The notes beneath the pieces were generated by a model. It was not told where the DNA came from, searched no databases, and saw nothing but the letters and a program-made list of their open reading frames with translations. A DNA stretch of 64,000 nt from Flaveria trinervia (lineage: Eukaryota > Streptophyta > Magnoliopsida > Asterales > Asteraceae), in the NCBI GenBank assembly GCA_025506515.1, contig CM046456.1, forward strand, positions 68,277,159 to 68,341,158, given 5' to 3'. Each line of letters starts with the position of its first letter. The first letter of the stretch is position 1. Position numbers and translations under genes: made by a program. Below are positions 1-10,655 of this stretch, piece by piece.

Positions 1-3000
1 CAATTTTGTGATCAGAGTCATAACATGCTCTTTACTGAGCATGAATGCATTGTCCTCAAGCCCGAAGTGATCATTCCTTATGAGCATATCCTGCTCAAAG
101 CCCCCAGGAGAGGGAACATGTACAAGATGGATTTGCAAGAAAATATCCCTTAGGAGAAGTTTCATGCTTTCTATCTAAAACAAATAATGATGAGTCTTTC
201 CTCTAGCATAAAAGAATGTGCCATATAAACTTTAAAAAACATGAATAAACTTATTAAGAATGATTTGGTAACTGGAATACCAAAGAAAGAGTTTACAAGT
301 GATGATCATTATGTGGCATGCCTGAAAAGGAAGCAACACAAGGTATCTCATAAGCCAAAAGAAAGAAACTCCATCACTACTCCCCTATACTTGTTACATA
401 TGGATCTCTTTGGCCCTACCAGTGTAATGAGTCTAGGAAGGAACTTTTATTCTTTAGTGATCACAGATGATTTTACAAGATTCACTTGGTTCTTCTTTGT
501 TAGAACTAAGGATGAGACTCCTGAGATTCTGAAGAATTTCATCTTAAAGATTGAAAATCAATGTGATCACAAGGTCCGACCATAAGATGTGATCAAGGAA
601 TTGAATTCAAGAACCAAATCATTGGTACATTTTGTGATTAAAAGGGTATTACAAGACAATATAGTGCTCCCAGGACTCCTTAGCAAAATGGTGTTGCTGA
701 GAGGAGAAACATGACACTTATTGAAACTGCAAGAACTATGTTGTTTGACTCTAAACTGCCCATCTCCTTCTGGGCTGAGGCAGACAATACTACCTGCTAT
801 ATGCAAAACTGGGGTTTAGTGGTTAAGACTCATGGTAAGACTCTTATGAACTTTGGCACAAGAGAAAACCTTTCATTGGTTTTCTCAGGTCATTTGGATG
901 TCCTTGCACCATCTTGATACCAAAGATCAAATTGCAAAGTTTGCTGAGAAATCAGATGATGGACACTTAGTTGGATACTCTTCCCAAGCTAAGGCTTATA
1001 GAGTATACAATCTCAGAACTAAAATAGTTAAAGAGTCAACCAATGTGACTTTCAATGAGCACACTCCCAATGTGAAAGTTTTGGTCCTGATTGGCTATTT
1101 GATCTTGATTTAGTTACTAACTATTTTAATAAATCTTGTGAGAATGTTTTAGGGTTCATGGATATATTACCTACAGGTGATCCTGATCCAAGATTTGAGT
1201 TAAATACCTACAAGCAACACATATTGAGCTCTAGTGGTAACAAATCCTACAAATGAAGCTTCTACCAGCACATTAATGACAATCCTGCTGATGCTTCTGG
1301 AGTGCCTTCAAATTCTAGCTTAGAGGCACACAACTCAAAAGAAGGAGCTTCAAATGTTTGAGAGCATGGTGGTGGTGACAGTGATCAGGAATTTCTTGAT
1401 GCTGATAACCACTCCATGATGACAACATCAATGATATCACACACTCATTGGATCAAGTTAATCTTGATAAGTGTGCTGATGTGGAGGGTGAACTCTCATT
1501 ACCAGATCTAAATTTCTCTAATTTTGATATGTCTAAGCAACTTGCTGTGATCCCCCAGCTAAGGATCCACAAGTCTCACGCTTCTGCCAACATCATTGGA
1601 GATGTTGATACAAGGGTAAGAACAAGAGGACAAACCCATGATGCAAATGTTTGTCTTCACTCTTGTTTTTTTCCCAGATAGAGCCAAAGAAAATGATGAG
1701 GCTCTAAAGGATGGAAGTTGGGTTGAAGCTATGCAAGAGGAGCTACTTCAATTCAAAAGGCAGAAGGTTTGGAACCTATGTCCTCTTCTTCATGGGAAGA
1801 CTAATATAGGAACCAAATAGGTGTTTTGGAATAAGAAGGATGATAGAGGAATTGTCATCAAGAACAAGGCTAGACTAGTTGTTCAAGGGTATACTCAAAA
1901 AGAAGGAATTGACTACACAGATGTTTTTGCTCCTGTAGCAAAACTTGAAGCTGTCAAGATATTCCTAGTTTTTGTTAAATCCAAGAACTTCAAGGTTTAC
2001 CAGCTTCATATCAAGTCTGCTTTTCTTTATGGGGGTGATTTATGAAGAGGTGTATGTCAAACAACTATATGGGTTTGCAGATATCATCCTGATTATGTCT
2101 ACAAGCTTGATAAAACTTTTTATGGGCCGCACCAAGCATCAAGAAAGTGGTATGAGACTCTATCATAGTATCTCTGTCAGCATGACTATAAGAGGGGTAC
2201 TATTGATAGAACTCTCTTCATCAAAAGAACAGGAAATGACATTATGCTAGTTCAAGTATATATGGATGATATTATCTTTGGGTCAACTAATTCAAAGCTT
2301 TACAAAGACTTTAAAAGGCTGATGAAAGATAGGTTTGAAATGAGTGCCATGGGGGAACTCAATTTCTTTCTACGAATTCAAGTTAAGCAAGTTGACAATG
2401 GAATCTTCATAAGTCAGTCAAAGTATGTTCAAGACATACTTAAAAGATTCAACATGGTTGATTGTAAGGTTTCTAAGACACCCATAGCCAGAAACCACTC
2501 CATTGGACCTGATCTTGAGGGAGAGTGTGTTGATAAGCATCTCTTCAGGGCAATGATTGGGTATCTTATGTACCTCACAGCTAGCAGGCCTGATATCATG
2601 TTTGCTACATGTATTTGTGCAAGATATCAAGCCAACCCTAAGTTGTCACACCTAATCACTGTCAAAAGAATTCTAAGATGTCTCAAAGGTGATCCATCGC
2701 TTGGCCTTTGGCATCCAAAGAACTATGACTTCAATCTATATGCTTATACAATAGTGACTATAGTGGTTGTAACATGACCGTAAAGTCTACATCAGGGGGA
2801 TGTCAATTTCTGGTGGAAGGATAGTCACTTGGCAATGCAAGAAACAACTTGTGTATGTGCATCAACTGCTGAGGCTAAATACATTATTGCTGCAAGCTGC
2901 TATGCTCAAGTGCTTTGGATTCAAAATCAAATGCTGGACTATGGATTCAACTTGAAGGAGACTCCCATCCACATAAACAACAACATTGATATCTCAATCA

Positions 3001-3200
3001 TAGAAAATCTTGGGCATCACTAAAGGACAAAGCACATCAATATTAGGTATCATTTGATTAGAGATAACTTTGAAAAAGGATCAATCAAACTAGTCAAAGT
3101 TAACACAAATGAACAATATGCTGATATGTTCACCAAAGCTTTTGATGAATAGAGATTCAAATATCTTGTATTAGCTATTGGAATGATTAACTTTGAGTAG
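1..3200 (+). pseudogene. Copia pol remnant (GAG-pre-integrase, integrase, RT, RNase H)
   Basis: A GAG-pre-integrase-like stretch occupies about 1-160. The integrase core follows, with LLHMDLFGP near 391-417 (first catalytic Asp), DQGIEFKN near 583-606 in another frame (second Asp) and a third-motif region near 680-780 (TLIETARTM, FWAEA). The RT-type region runs about 1700-2770, with RLVVQGYTQKEGIDY near 1870-1915 and the active-site box YMDD near 2259-2270 (Copia usually has YVDD). RNase H-like sequence, STAEAKY and RTKHINIRYHLIRD, lies near 2850-3066. The reading jumps between all three frames and contains in-frame stops (for example after 585, 917 and 1820), so this is a dead gene. The last recognisable residues are near 3200. 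Confidence 0.88.
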
Positions 3201-3240
3201 ATTTTCTTAAAACTTAATCATATTATTTCTAAAACCCGTG

Positions 3241-3628
3241 TGTCCTAAGTTGTCTATTTTATCACCTACATAATTCATTGTTCTCTTTGGAAGCAAAATT
3301 CTCAAAAATCTTTGAAATATCTTCTGAAGTCAATTTTCCTTCGGAAGCTTTCCTTCAAGAACTTCCGAGCAAAATAACCTTTAGAAGATTTCTTGACTTC
3401 CAAGAAAACTACTTTTTGGGCAAAAGAAAACTACTTTTCAGAGGTGGGACCAACTTCCATATTTCAAAGTTTATCCTCTTTCATTAACTTTGTCTCAGAT
3501 CCTTTTCATATATAAACCCAACGGTTCCCCTCTTTTTCACTATCTTCTTCATTTGCACTATTTCTCAAACCTAAATCTCCCCAAACCGCCTTTGTTCTTC
3601 ATCTTCCTTCACCTTTAAGCTTCTCAAA
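3241..3628 (+). other. Copia pol to env-like spacer
   Basis: There is no coding signal. It contains several copies of the short motif family CTTCGGAAG / CTTCCGAG / GAAGTC, which recur in the LTR (7560-7720) and in the inverted solo LTR (9930-10030). A pyrimidine-rich leader (about 3520-3620) precedes the first ATG of the env-like region. Confidence 0.4.
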
Positions 3629-6600
3629 ATGGAAAATCTAAATCTTAGAAACAACCTTGATTTCTCCATGCAACTTCATAGGCAACCCAACCAGGTTTCT
3701 CTGTTGAACTCTGAGAAAGATGATAGTTTCTCAGAGGTTTGCCATTTTCTGGCTTTGTTCAACTACTTCACCTCCCTCACCATTGATCCTACTCTTTATG
3801 AGGATCACTTGCTTGAATTTTGGAAGACCTGCTAAGCGGTCCATAGGGATGGGGAGAAGGCACTGTCTGCCACAGTGCGGGGAAGGACAATCTTTATCAC
3901 TCCGGCCATCATCAACATTCATCTTCAGCTAGATGATGAAGAAGGTGAGTTTTTCTTTCCAAAGGAGGTTGTCAATCATTCGAGCAGATGGGCTATGAGG
4001 GAGATTTCTCTGTAAAGACCTTCAGGAAAGGGAAGGTCTCATCCCAGTTGAATACCTGCTTCATGTGGTTATTCACAGCTTGTCTAACAAGCATGGAGGG
4101 TGGGACTAGATTCCTGAGGATCTTTCCTTCATAGTGTATGGAATGGATCAAGAGGTCAAGTTCAGGTACTCTCAGTTTGTTTATACAAATTTACTTGCTA
4201 ACTTGGACTCCTTAGAGTATTACATGCTTCCAAGATATGTTCAATACATTCTCAACTATGAACTAGGCTCACAGTAGAGGGAAACATGTAATGTTTTTAA
4301 ATTGAGACAGATGAGCCTGACATCTTTAAAATCTTAAAGAAGCCAATGTAGGCTTCACAGGGGTAGAAACAGCCCTTTGTCCCCAAATGTTAGAGCTTAT
4401 TGCTCAATATGACAACCTAGCAACACAAGCTAGTGTTGAACCCACACCTTCTACCTCCCAACCACCAAAAGACCTCAAATCACCCACACTTACAAAAGAA
4501 AATCAAAACAAAATCCATGCTCAAGCTATTGAGTCTATGCAGGCCCCTATACACTCAACCAAACAGGAGGAAGTGGATATTAGAGCTCCCACTTCTCCTG
4601 AGGAGCAATCCACACTTATCTCTGTAAGGATCAATGTTGAGGTTTCTCATGCTCAGCCTGATGAGCTCACAAGCCCAACTGCCTTAAGCCTTCACTCTGA
4701 GTCTCAACACTCAGGTAAACAACCTTCAAAGGATAGTTACCATCCCCAGCCTCTAGACTTAAACCACCCAATTCCTAACCTTGACTTCTATACTGATGAA
4801 AATTTAGGTTTTAGTGAGTACCATGAGTCTCTCTACTCTTCCTCTACTCAAAGAGAGATGAGTGCACCTCAGTCACTTGTGTCTAGCCCACATTAGTCAC
4901 CTATTATTGAGGTGGATACTTCTGAACCTGTTCAGAAAATTCATATGGAAGAGGATCTCACTTCAGCAAGTGATTACATCATTTAGACCTCAACCATGGA
5001 AACTCAGCCCATTGACACTTCAACTGAAATTGTAAATGAGCAGAGGAAAACCAGCATCCAAGAACTTCATGCTGGTGGTGAGAGAGAAGACTTTGGTCCA
5101 ATTCTCTCATCCCCCATGATTCTTCTAATGAAGATGAGGGGACTCTGAGGCTAAAGGTGCAGAAACTGTCAAAAACATGCACCTATCTAGTCTCTAAGGT
5201 TAGTCATCTTGAATCTCAGGTGACTACCCTGCATAACAGGGTCAATGACCAGCAACTTGAGATAACTTATCTTAAGGAAAAACCAGCTATGAGACTTTTA
5301 ATAAGAGCTCAACCAAGAACACAAGAACCTATGAATGTGATTGATCTAACCTCTAGCTCACCTATGCAAGTGGGTGATGTTACCAAAAAGGGGGAGAAAG
5401 TCATCATAAACACAGAACCTGGGACTTCTTCACAAAGTATGGACATTGAGGACTCACCATCTTCACTTACAACTATCCATACTTAGCAACTTCCTCAAGT
5501 TCACATTGATGTGGACTCTATAGATTTCTTCATTCAGAGTCTTTTTTAGGAAGTTATACCAAGGGTAGTGTCATCTCCACTTTAAAGAACCTTCAACTAC
5601 ATCATAAGGTGGATGTATGATGCAAACAGAAAAGCCTTTATTCTTTAAAGAGTTCAATGGAAACAAGAAGTCTTTAATTTTCAGACTTTGAACTACTATG
5701 AAGTCTTGACCTTGTCGACATGCCACTTTTCAATCCAAGACAACCTAGACAAGCTGACGGGCTGGCACAAAGGATTCAGGACAAAATTACTGAAGAGTTC
5801 AGTCTAAGAAGGAGACAAAGGCAATTAGGTAATATTATTGGTCAACTGGATGTTCAAGCAGACACTAAGATTAGCTTTGAAGGGGAAACCTTGACTCAAG
5901 GCCCAGTGGTAGAGCCTGAAAGCTCTATCACACCTACAACTACTTTAGCAATTTATTCCCTTAATGAAACACCTGCTGGTGAAGATGTATCACAACCTCT
6001 CTCTAGCCAGAGCTTGGAGGCTACACCAAGCAATGAAGGCCAAAGCTCTCTCCACCCTGAGTTACAAAGGTCTGTGAGTGAAAAAGGGAAAAGAAAAATG
6101 ACTTCTAAGGATATTGAGGAGGAGAGAGAGGAAGAGGAAGCTAAGGGGAGAAAGTTCCTCTGGGTCTGCAGGATTCATAGAAGCTGCAATCAGGGCTGCC
6201 CCCAGACCAAACACTCAAGATGATGAGTTGAGGGCAATCAGGATTACCTACATGCAAACCAGGAAATATGACATTGATGAGATTATATCTCTCCCCTTAG
6301 AGGAACTTAATGAACTGGCTGACATGGAATTGTCAAGAGAGAAAAAGGATGCAAAGTTACTTCTCCAAATCAAAGAGGAGAAGAGACAAAAGAGATTATA
6401 CAAGCATGCTCCCACTCTCTCCCCAGTTCAAAAAAGTCCTACACAAGAGGTTGTGGCTCCCCAAGAACCTCAAGTAGACAAAAAGACACATAGGATCAAT
6501 ATGATCAACTACCTGAGTGCCACAGGCCTATACCAGGCATCTGCACGTCTTCCATTGTCCTTGAGTACATAGAGTTTGAGTATCTCAAACAACTTAAGCT

Positions 6601-7440
6601 TTAAGTACTCAAAGAACAAAAAGCAACAAAAAGAAAAATGAGGGAAGATGCTGCAAGATCAAGAGCCATCATCCGAAAGAGCATGAAGAAGTCTACTGAC
6701 AGACAAAGGATGATGAGGTTCTTGAAGCTGTATGGATTCTCCAAAAGAAGACTTTGCTCTATGTCTCTATCTACCATGGATGAACATATTAGTGTAATCA
6801 AGCAGAAGATCAAAAAAGGAGAGCTAATTGACTTACACTTCCCTCTAAGTGAAGTTCTTCCTAAAGTGGAGGTTAAGGTTGAAAAACCTAAGACAACACA
6901 ACCTGGACCTCCTGTTGAGCCTCAGCAAGCTTCATCTTCTGATCTATAGCCGGTTCAAACTCTTTCTTCTTCTGAACCTGTGAGGGAGGATCACCCAACT
7001 AAGCAAGACAAGATTGATCAACAAGGTGCTGCAGACCAGTATTCTCAGTTAAAGTCATCAATGATGAGGAAAAGGATGGTCTCTAAACCATAGTCAAAGA
7101 AGAAGAAGTATAAACCATCCACCTCCATACCTCAGGGTGAGTCAGATCAACCTGAGGGAGTGCATGAAGAGGCACCCAAATCAACTCCAATTCAAGTGGC
7201 TCCTCTTGCTTTTGAGAGACCCATCTTATCCTAGACCTTCATAACTAATCCAGAAAGATGGCATGTGATTAGAGATCAAGGTGGTGTGAATTTATACACA
7301 TGGCAAGATTTATCAACCTACCTCTGCATGATCTATTTGAGATGAGATGATACTATAAAAGTCTAAGTGATCCTGACCATTTAATGAAGAAGGGCCTGGC
7401 CATCATCATGATGAGGACTATCAACTGATAAAGATCTTCA
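3629..7440 (+). pseudogene. Copia env-like (3' extra) reading frame, broken
   Basis: A chain of overlapping open stretches (3629-3835, 4387-4896, 5157-5486, 5720-6223, 6114-6572, 6638-6949) in shifting frames appears to be the remains of one long protein. The start at ATG 3629 gives MENLNLRNNLDF and then a region rich in aromatic residues. The middle is Ser/Pro/Gln rich. A heptad-like coiled coil (VSHLESQVTTLHNRV) is encoded near 5190-5280, and a strongly charged Lys/Glu region near 6070-6420. No transmembrane segment or true envelope motif is visible, so 'env-like' is only the usual label for this position in Sireviruses. Its function is unknown. In-frame stops and frameshifts make it a pseudogene. 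Confidence 0.6.
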
Positions 7441-7460
7441 AATGTTTTGGTAGCATCAGC

Positions 7461-7469
7461 CAGGGGGAG
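7461..7469 (+). promoter_or_regulatory. polypurine tract of the Copia element
   Basis: CAGGGGGAG lies immediately upstream of the TGTAAGG start of the 3' LTR (7472), where the plus-strand primer of an LTR retrotransposon is expected. Confidence 0.65.
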
Positions 7470-7471
7470 TT

Positions 7472-8294
7472 TGTAAGGATTCCAATAAGTCTGATGCAGT
7501 CAAAACATTCAAAGCATCCAAAGTCTCTCTGCATACATGCACTAAAGTACTGAAGTAGAAATGCTTCGGAAGTTTTACACCTTGCACAAGAAATATTCTA
7601 AGTGTAAAATCTTCCAAAGCCAAGACCAATATCTTTTGAATCCAAATATGAAGTCTTCCAAAGCTTCAAAACAAAGTCTTCCAAAGCCAGTTTATGAAGA
7701 CAGATTTCTTTCGAAGACTTTTATGTACATGCTATTATCTGATGTACTTTTCCATAAAGTTGGACCACCTTTTTGCTGTAATTCTGTTTGACTCACCAAC
7801 TTTCACAAGCTGGTGAAAAAGTCCATGCTTTAGGCAAACTATACATTGAGGTCTTGAGTCTAAGCTTTCTACTTTATGTACTTAATCCTTTTTGTAATAT
7901 ATTAGGATGTGAGCTATGGCATGCCATAGTCACAAAGTCAAAAGGCAATCTGCCTTTTGACTCTACATTTGATTTTGTTGTCTAGTCTTATGTATCTAGC
8001 TGGCTTTCAAAGTATGGTCGGTTGTAGGATGTAGTATATGTATCTCAAGTACTTGTAACTTTCTATTATGCTTTGTAACACTTTGTAATAGAAATTGAGA
8101 AGCAATATACAACATTCTTGAAAACCAAATACTTGTGTTGTTTGCTATCTTGTTCTGTCACTTATTTACTTGTGTTCTTAGCATCTCTTACTCTAGTTAA
8201 ACAGTTCCCTATCTGATAGTTAAGTGTTCTAAAGAACTCTCCTCAATTGTGCTGTTGTGTTGCAAAGTGCATCACCCCTTCTAATGGTCCTGCA
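7472..8294 (+). repeat. 3' LTR of the Copia element (about 823 bp)
   Basis: It starts TGTAAGGATTCC directly after the polypurine tract and ends GGTCCTGCA, giving TG...CA termini. The boundaries are supported by an inverted relative at 9403-10147 that ends at the same bases. It carries several copies of GTCTTCCAAAGC / CTTCGGAAG between 7560 and 7720. Short open stretches here (7561-7985) are LTR sequence, not genes. Confidence 0.75.
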
Positions 8295-9181
8295 AGTTGA
8301 TTTTAAATTTTCACTTTGTACATATTTAATTATAAACTATGAAATATAAATACAAATTTAAAAAGTAAATTTGAAAAAAAGGAAGCCAATATAAAATGGA
8401 ATGACACCCTGCAAAACGAAAAAAATATTAGAAAAATTGAGAAAAATCAAAAAGTTAACGTGACGCTGATATGTCACTCCAGAAAAACGAGATAACTCCT
8501 AGTGGCATTTTAAAAAGAAGTTTGTGTAATCAAAGTAGTAAAATTAGATTAGTAGATATCATTAAGAACAATATCTTCTTGTAATCATGGTTGTGAAATA
8601 AAATATGATTTAGCTATATTAGTTTAATGTGAATTTAGTGATCTATTTACTAAATAATTCAACTAAAGCAAAAGTTTCATATGTAATTAGACTGTGAATA
8701 CATTATGACTTATGAAGTAGAGGTGAAAAACAAACTCAAACCCAAACTCAAATATAACATTCAAATATGAGTACACTGGTACAAGATTAATTTTATAGAA
8801 ATTCATGGGTTTGAGACAAGTATGATATTTGGTGATACACATCAATTACCGCAACCCGTGTACCCGTATCAAACTAGATATATAAATAGGTTACATGATT
8901 TTATAAAAATATAACAAGATAAAATATTGAAGTTGAAATTTATAAATTATAGAATTGTTAGAAGTTTTGTTAAGTATTTAATATTTTAGTTCAATTCCGA
9001 AGATGGGTTTAAACTCATATTTCGAGTGTGCTAAATTTTGGAGGAGATGCAGGAGGTTACATTATAGGGTATGTGACATAGTTTCAACCGTTAACGAGCT
9101 AAAATCATCAATACATTGACTAAGAGTGAGCATAAAAAAATTGATTATAATTTTATTTTTCTTTTAACCTGTATTATATAA
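8295..9181. other. intergenic, AT-rich, no gene seen
   Basis: There are no open reading frames of note, no splice-compatible coding exons and no recognised element termini in this stretch. Confidence 0.5.
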
Positions 9182-9402
9182 CTAGTGTGTGAACCCGTGC
9201 TTTTGCCACAGGTTGCTAAAATTTATAATACTTGATTTCAGTTACGTATATTAGTATTCGATCCGTAGATATGGATACAAATTATATTGACAACTCTGTT
9301 TTGAAAAAAAATCACGTCGAAACGTTTATATAATTTAACACATCATAACGATAAATTTTGATTTTATAAACCATCATATTTTTATGATTATAAGAGAAAA
9401 CA
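9182..9402 (-). mobile_element. Helitron 3' terminus (minus strand), body interrupted
   Basis: Read on the minus strand the sequence ends with a hairpin (arms AACCTGTGGC and GCACGGGTT around AAAA), a short spacer and CTAG followed by T. This is the Helitron 3' signature (hairpin, about 8 nt, CTRR, insertion before T). The 5' TC end was not found; the body may continue beyond the solo LTR at 9403. Non-autonomous: no Rep/helicase coding is visible. Confidence 0.5.
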
Positions 9403-10147
9403 TGCAGGACCGGTTATGCTTGTTTAACAATAGTTTCACAGTCTAAGATAACACACTTACTAGATAAAATAGGGAACCATGCAAAATAACAATAAACATA
9501 AAGTAAGAACACTCAAGAACACAAGGATTGGTTTCAAGTATAATGTATATTTCTCTTAAGTGTTTTATAACTTTTACAAGGTTTAGTCCTAAGACTAATG
9601 AAATGAGATACTTTATATTATATCTTACAACCGACCATACTTTGAAGGCCAGCTAGACATTAAAATAGACAACAAGTTCAATGTAAAGTCAAAAGATAGA
9701 TTATCTTTTGGCATGTGACTATAACATATCATAACTCACATCCTATTGTATTATAATTAGGGCAAAAGTACTAAAGTAAAAAAGATGCAGATAAAAGATC
9801 ATATTATACGATTAACAAAGTAAAAAGGTAATCACTAACTTATATAAGCTGGTGATTCGTCAGAGGCGGCATCAGAAACATGGTCTGCTTTTGTCAAAAG
9901 TGTGTAACTAGACACATGACTTCATAGTGTTCGGAAGAATTCAGTTTTCAAGCTTCGACAGACTTTGTCTTTAAGCTTTGAAAAACTTCACTTTTGGCTT
10001 CAGAAGATTTCTTTATTTGGTTTTGAAAGATTTGACATTTAGTTATTTTTCATTGTACATTGTCAAATTTTCTGAAATAATTCCTTGTACTTTAATGCAT
10101 GCCGAGAGATCTTTGGTTAGCATCAGCCTCTAAGATAAACTCTTACA
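9403..10147 (-). repeat. inverted solo LTR of the same Copia family (about 745 bp)
   Basis: On the minus strand it begins TGTAAGAG at 10147 and ends GGTCCTGCA at 9403, matching both ends of the LTR at 7472-8294. Inside, the reverse complement of TCTAGCTGGC...AGTATGGTCGG (8000 region) is seen near 9635-9660. No pol or gag is adjacent, so it looks like a solo LTR. The flanks (AAACA and AAATG) share only AAA, so no clear target duplication remains and the copy is old. Confidence 0.7.
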
Positions 10148-10289
10148 AAATGATATAAGATTTTGAACCTTGAAATAGTTTGAAAGCTTGTATGTTCTTA
10201 GATTAATGACTTGTATATAGTTACACATTATTACTTATTAGTAAAATTGTTTTTATTTTATAAATAACTATTATAATTACTTTAAATAC

Positions 10290-10290
<1 letters not shown>

Positions 10291-10331
<41 letters not shown>
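10291..10331. repeat. (ATT)n microsatellite
   Basis: An uninterrupted run of about 13 ATT trinucleotides. Confidence 0.95.
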
Positions 10332-10332
<1 letters not shown>

Positions 10333-10375
10333 ACTATGTAAATATTTGGTAAATATTAATTAATTATAATATAAT

Positions 10376-10646
10376 GAGTTAATTTCAATTTTACTACCTA
10401 GATTTGACAAACGTAACTATTTCCTTCCAAAAGATTAAAAACATCAATTTACCTTTAAAAGTTTCATATGTAGTTTCCATTTCATTCCAAAAGTTTCATC
10501 ATGGATAAAGTTAAAATAACTAATGAAACTTCCGGACTTAAATTAAAACAACTTATAAAACTTTTGGAGTTAAATTAATGTTTTTATCTTTAGAAGGAAA
10601 AAAACTACTTTAGTCAAACATTAGAAAGCAAAATTAAAATTAACTC
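10376..10646. mobile_element. Mutator-type MITE with perfect 9-bp target duplication
   Basis: The 271-bp element begins GAGTTAATTT and ends AAATTAACTC. The two halves are imperfect inverted repeats over about 110 bp (for example TTCCTTCCAAAAG on the left against CTTTAGAAGGAA on the right). It is flanked on both sides by the identical 9-mer TAATATAAT (10367-10375 and 10647-10655). A 9-bp duplication with long TIRs is the mark of Mutator-like elements. There is no coding capacity. Confidence 0.7.
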
Positions 10647-10655
10647 TAATATAAT

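Larger units (their letters stand above)
1..8294 (+). mobile_element. 3' portion of a decayed Copia LTR retrotransposon with env-like extra region
   Basis: The order is GAG-pre-integrase remnant, integrase, reverse transcriptase, RNase H, a long non-pol coding region, a polypurine tract and an LTR. This is the order of Copia elements of the Sirevirus type, which carry an additional (env-like) reading frame between pol and the 3' LTR. The 5' LTR, gag and protease lie outside the window. Coding parts are interrupted by stops and frameshifts throughout, so the copy is not autonomous. Assignment to Copia is secure from the domain order (integrase before RT); the Sirevirus assignment is inferred from the extra region. 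Confidence 0.88.
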
